From positions 1 through 47,891 of the forward strand of contig JBNGIS010018526.1 in the NCBI GenBank assembly GCA_049999725.1: 47,891 nucleotides of DNA, written 5' to 3'. The stretch comes from Haplomitrium mnioides (taxonomy: Eukaryota > Marchantiophyta > Haplomitriopsida > Calobryales). Made by a program: the position numbers and the translations under genes. The number at the start of each line of letters is the position of its first letter. Position 1 is the first letter of the stretch. Under the pieces are notes generated by a model, which worked only from the letters and a program-made list of their open reading frames with translations, ran no database searches and was not told the DNA's origin. Shown here one piece after another: positions 44,270 through 47,891 of the stretch.

Positions 44270-45735
44270 TTACCTCTGTTGGTTGGGCACCCTTGATGGG
44301 GTCACAGTTGGGCCCTCCTCCTTCTCCTATGAGATCAGATTGACATTCGCGGAGGGAGGAGGATTTGTGCTTGGCCCAAGAGGAGCATCGAGCCTTCGGT
44401 TTGGGCAGTTCACCACCACATGCCCCTCCTTCTTGCATTGGAAGCACAGGGGAGGTGGTTGGCCATAACCGCTCTTCCGCGGCTCCGGATAGCTAGATGA
44501 ATTGTGGCCGGGTTGGGCACAATTCCAACAGACCATAATTGTCGTCTAGAGAGGTCGATTAGCAGTCCACTGATTCATAGGCCCTGCGCTCCCTCCTGCG
44601 GGCCTACTCAGAATCGTCCGAGGTACCCCACTAATTTGATACACCGTTTTTGAGGCCTCCTCCATAACATACTCAACTTCCTCCCTCATGTACTCGGGTG
44701 CTTCTTCCCTCATGTAATGCACAGCATTGGTGTCATTCGGACATTCTTGGGGAGAGTGTCCGTGTTGCTTGCATCGGACGCACCAGACTCCAACTCTCCG
44801 GGTTGGCAGTGGCCTACCCTCTGGCTTGATTCATGCCAAGAGGATGTTCATCGCCTCCATCTTGGCGCTCAGCTCGTCAATTTGATCCCTCCCCCCCGAC
44901 TTCCTACTCGCCTTGGGTTCGGGTTCAGTTTTCTTGTACCTCCCTTTGCTGGCTCCTTTGCGATGGCTGACCTCCTTGGTCTGCTTCTTCTTCTTGTGGT
45001 CCTTCTTCTTCTTCTTCTTTTTGGATGACCGGTCCTCCTTTGAGTTGATGCTACTCGACTCATTCTCGCTTTCCGAGGAGGACTCGAAACTCTGATCCGT
45101 CTCCTCGTCAATGTCCAAGGTGTCCAAAGAATCATCAGAGTCGTATTTAGACTGTGCCTTCCTTCGGGAACTGGTGATGGCAGCCTTCACATGGGATCGA
45201 GTTGCATTGACTACGTCCTCTAGAGTCTGTGGATCCATTTGGCATACCCAGGTCCTGATTTCTTTGGGTAGAGCTACTAGGAACCACGCTGTGAGCATCC
45301 CGTTAGTGGCTGGCGGGTTCAACTTCCTCGCCACCTTCTTGAAACGTTGGAGGAATTTCCTCACATACTTCTTTTTCATCTTGAGCTGACCCATCTTAAT
45401 TAGCGCTTCTGTCTCTTCACCAATCCTACTGAACTCTGCTATGAAGGCCGCCTTGAATGCATGCCAGTCCCTCTTGACATTATCTAGAAAATCCTTGTAC
45501 CAAGGTTGGGCTTCCCCTTTCAACACTGTTGGCAGGATTCCAATCTTCACATAGGTTCCCCATTTGCTGCTGCAGTGTTCTCCAAGTCATCCAGCCATGC
45601 ATCTGGGTCATCCTTCGGGTGTCCCTTGGAGGACTTATACGTGAATCTTCCCTGAAGCCCAGAAGGGGGTATAGGATTGGCCATCCCTCCATTGGCCACT
45701 GCCACTTCCACCCAAAAATCCCTTCTCTTTGCCAC
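44270..45735 (-). pseudogene. Gag copy 2 of the pol-less element
   Basis: Full-length gag without insertion, from ATG 45735 (MAKRRDFWVEVAVANG) to TAA 44270-44272. Order: capsid domain (DDPDAWLDDLENTAAANG, AQPWYKDFLDNVKRDWHAFK, RKFLQRFKKVARKLNPPAT), acidic Ser/Glu tract, lysine run, helix (DELSAKMEAMNILLA), zinc knuckle 1 (CVRCKQHGHSPQEC), linker, knuckle 2 (CWNCAQPGHNSSSC), knuckle 3 (CFQCKKEGHVVVNC), then tail EEGPTVTPSRVP. Breaks: a 1-base deletion near 45550, TGA at 44828, TAG at 44546 (shared with copy 1) and TAG at 44327. The LTR follows directly, with no pol. Confidence 0.9.
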
Positions 45736-45865
45736 TCTTCCTCAATAAACTCAACCCCTAGTTGCTCTGTTTCTCGGAAGTGGCTTTCTTATAGGCTGAC
45801 TTGAGTCTCTGGTGCACGAAGTGGTGTCTCTGGTTCGGGTTGGTCTCAGGTTTCTCCAAACCTTT

Positions 45866-45884
45866 GGCCCTTCTTCTAGCGCCA
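45866..45884 (-). promoter_or_regulatory. Primer binding site, tandem unit 2
   Basis: TGGCGCTAGAAGAAGGGCC on the minus strand with the same 8-base spacer to the LTR end as at 40363-40381. Gag copy 2 starts about 130 bp downstream. Confidence 0.85.
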
Positions 45885-45892
45885 AAAATTCA

Positions 45893-47684
45893 TGTCACTC
45901 CTCTATTCCATGCCTTAACCTTTCCCGTCACCTCTTTGGAGGCAAGGGAGGACATATTCAAGGCTTTAAGGTTCTTTTCTGAGATGGCCCCTTACCAGTT
46001 ACCACTTTCAAACCTTAAGGGTTCTCCCTTTCCATATAGGCCTTACATTCACCACTCACTCTCTTCAGCTTGCACTCAAGTCATTTGTTCATACACCCTC
46101 AGGTCCACATTCATAATCCCTCTAGTTGTGCTTTGTTTAATTCTTCCACTTTATTCCAAGGGTCCAATGACTTAGACCTTGCCACCTTATTTGTGCTTTG
46201 GGGCAAAAGTGTGCGTGTGACCTACACCAATGAACAATACGAGAGAACTGGACTCCCCTTCTTAGGGTTGTCACAGAACTGGTACAATTGATCTTAACTA
46301 TTCTAAGATGGACTAATTCCTAACTATGCAACATGATTAGGAGTAGAGAACATTCACCCCTAGGTATCATAACTGTGTCAAGGGATTGGAGTCCCCCTCC
46401 AAGGCTGTCCCATGGTTTGCTCAGCTGTTCTGATGTAGTCTAATCTAGAATGTCCCTAGAATACAAATGCAGAAAGGAAATCTAGTTTATACACATATGC
46501 ACAGGACTTACCCAACTATGTACTGCAATAGAAACAGAGTCCTTGAAGGCCCTTTGGACTGATTCACCAACTGATGCTTCCCTTCTGAATCTTTGGCTGC
46601 CTTCCAGCCTTCCACCCAACTTGCCCACACACCTTTCTCTCCAAATAGTTTTCTACTTCCATCGCTAGAAGCCTTGAATTTACTTCCTCAGGCTAGGAAG
46701 ATGATTTCTTTCACCCCCACCTCTGGGAGACAGTCTTCCCGACTGCAGGTAGTTCACTCCACCTCGAGCCTTGACGGGTCCTCCTCCGCAGTGCGCAGGC
46801 ACTAACGCAACCCTCCCTCTCAGCTCCACTTGAAGGATTACACCAGAGTGTACTCTAAACACTCTAGGTTGATGATCTTGCACAAAGGATGAAGGGACAA
46901 CTCCAAGCTCCTCACTTGGCAGCCTCCCCCAAGTTCTCAGAAGGCAAGAATCCCTTCTAGCTCACGTATCGGTCTACCTCCGCTCTGGTCCACTCACGGG
47001 AATGGAGTTCATCTGGATCGCCCAAGCCTCTAGAGCTCTTCACTTAGCGAATCTCAGCGCCCCTCCAGTCCACCTCCAAGCCCCTACATGCCCCCTGGAG
47101 CTAGTTCACTCGCTTCACGCAGCTTCTCACCAAATTCTTCCTCCTACCTTACCTTGTTGTGAAATCCATGTCTTGAGGTCGCTTTCGCGTCCTTAGATTG
47201 CTCGTGCATCAACCTAAACAAAATTAGAGGCCCCTGATGTATACCCCTTGAGCGCTGAAACCTGAAGCCCGATCTGAAGAGAAGTCGCTACTCTCGTTGG
47301 CTCTGAATGGGAGGTGACAATGCGTGTCCCGCGAGGTCGTTATTCCCGTTACATCAGAATGGGAGAATGCGCCGCGTGTCTTGTTGGGTGGTTAGGAAAA
47401 GCCAAGTACAATAGTAACATCAACGGGGAGTTCGAGGAATCTTGCGGGTCGAGATTCCGCAGATTCCCGCGGACCTAAGTCCGAAAGTTTCATCGGAACA
47501 AAGTTTTGAAGCGCCCCGCGAACCTTAGTCCACAGAATCTCCGCAGATCCCCCCAAATATCCCAAGTGACCCTCCGCGCGCCACGTCATCCGCGGCTCTG
47601 CCGTCCGACGTTGCCTCGCAAAGGGGTAGGCGGACCGTCGCATTGACCCTCTTTTCAGAAGTTGACCTACTCGTGGCCCGAGGT
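45893..47684 (-). repeat. Long LTR, truncated on the right
   Basis: Starts TGTCACTCCTC and follows the family LTR through the microtandem GC-rich unit at about 47600 (CCGTCCGACG, GGGGTAGGCGGACC). Homology stops at CCCGAGGTC near 47684, about 45% of the LTR length. It would be the 5' LTR of tandem unit 2, so promoter and start are missing from this window. Confidence 0.88.
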
Positions 47685-47891
47685 CTGTGAAGGCATGAGA
47701 TGTTTGAGAGAATTTTAATGAGATTTGTGCCCTGTCATAGAATGGGATGCATTTTGATGAAGTATGGAGAAGACTTAGAAGTTATTAGGAGAAACTAAGA
47801 TTTGATCGGTTTTCTTTAATATGTGTAGAATTGAGTACAGAGTAAATTGTGTTCTTATTAGAAATGTTTAGAAGCTGATATTTTATACAGG
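47685..47891. other. Unassigned AT-rich sequence at the right edge
   Basis: Begins TGTGAAGGCATGAG directly after the LTR break and shows no similarity to the LTR, the satellite or any domain seen here. The TG start allows it to be the end of another inserted element; too little is visible to decide. Confidence 0.4.

Larger units (their letters stand above)
24262..47684 (-). mobile_element. Tandem gag-only long-LTR array: LTR-gag-LTR-gag-LTR
   Basis: Reading the minus strand: truncated LTR (47684-45893), PBS, gag copy 2 (45735-44270), full LTR (44267-40390), PBS, gag copy 1 (40232-34266, split by a solo LTR), full LTR (34257-24262, split by a copia element). The middle LTR serves as 3' LTR of one unit and 5' LTR of the next. 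Both internal regions go from PBS to gag to LTR with no protease, RT or integrase. This matches non-autonomous TR-GAG-type elements described in plants, plus tandem linkage as expected from unequal recombination between LTRs. Confidence 0.85.

Overview
The window is plant nuclear DNA made almost entirely of repeats. I found no host protein-coding gene, tRNA or rRNA. The evidence for a plant is a Ty1/copia element with an initiator-Met-type primer binding site (PBS), Ty3/gypsy elements with plant-type gag and integrase, and LTRs of about 3.4-4 kb rich in ACGT-core bZIP-type boxes. Nested, decayed retrotransposons and a large AT-rich satellite suggest a land plant with a big genome (a gymnosperm is possible, but the sequence does not prove it). 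Two runs of N (100 and 400) show a draft assembly.

Layout. 1-1557: AT-rich DNA with no recognisable gene. 1558-3133, 13462-15611 and 19247-24261: three blocks of one satellite with an 83-bp dimeric unit and a 52-bp short form. They look like a single array split by insertions. 3134-6830: an old, heavily frameshifted Ty3/gypsy element (Gy1) with a short LTR and Met-type PBS, cut off inside integrase. 6831-13461: the 3' part of a different Ty3/gypsy element (Gy2, long-LTR family), with pol in one frame broken by seven nonsense codons and followed by a 3.35-kb LTR. 15612-19246: a minus-strand solo LTR of the Gy2 family inside the satellite, with TACAA on both sides.

24262-47684: a minus-strand tandem array of the same long-LTR family, LTR-gag-LTR-gag-LTR. 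The two internal regions encode only gag, with three CCHC zinc knuckles, and end in a short tail matching the last residues of the Gy2 pol protein. They look like internal-deletion derivatives that lost pol and would depend on autonomous relatives. The left LTR (24262-34257) is split by a minus-strand Ty1/copia element (25190-30989) flanked by 237-bp direct duplications. The left gag is split by a plus-strand 4.5-kb solo LTR of a related family (35262-39760) with 5-bp flanking repeats. The array ends inside an LTR at about 47684, followed by unassigned AT-rich DNA.

Inferred order of events: satellite first, then gypsy insertions into it, tandem array formation by LTR recombination, later copia and solo-LTR insertions, and decay dominated by C-to-T / G-to-A changes. 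The main observations for a second look are the pol-less gag family sharing its terminal tail with an autonomous relative in the same window, the ACGT-box minisatellites in its LTRs, the satellite's dimeric structure, and the 237-bp duplication around the copia element.
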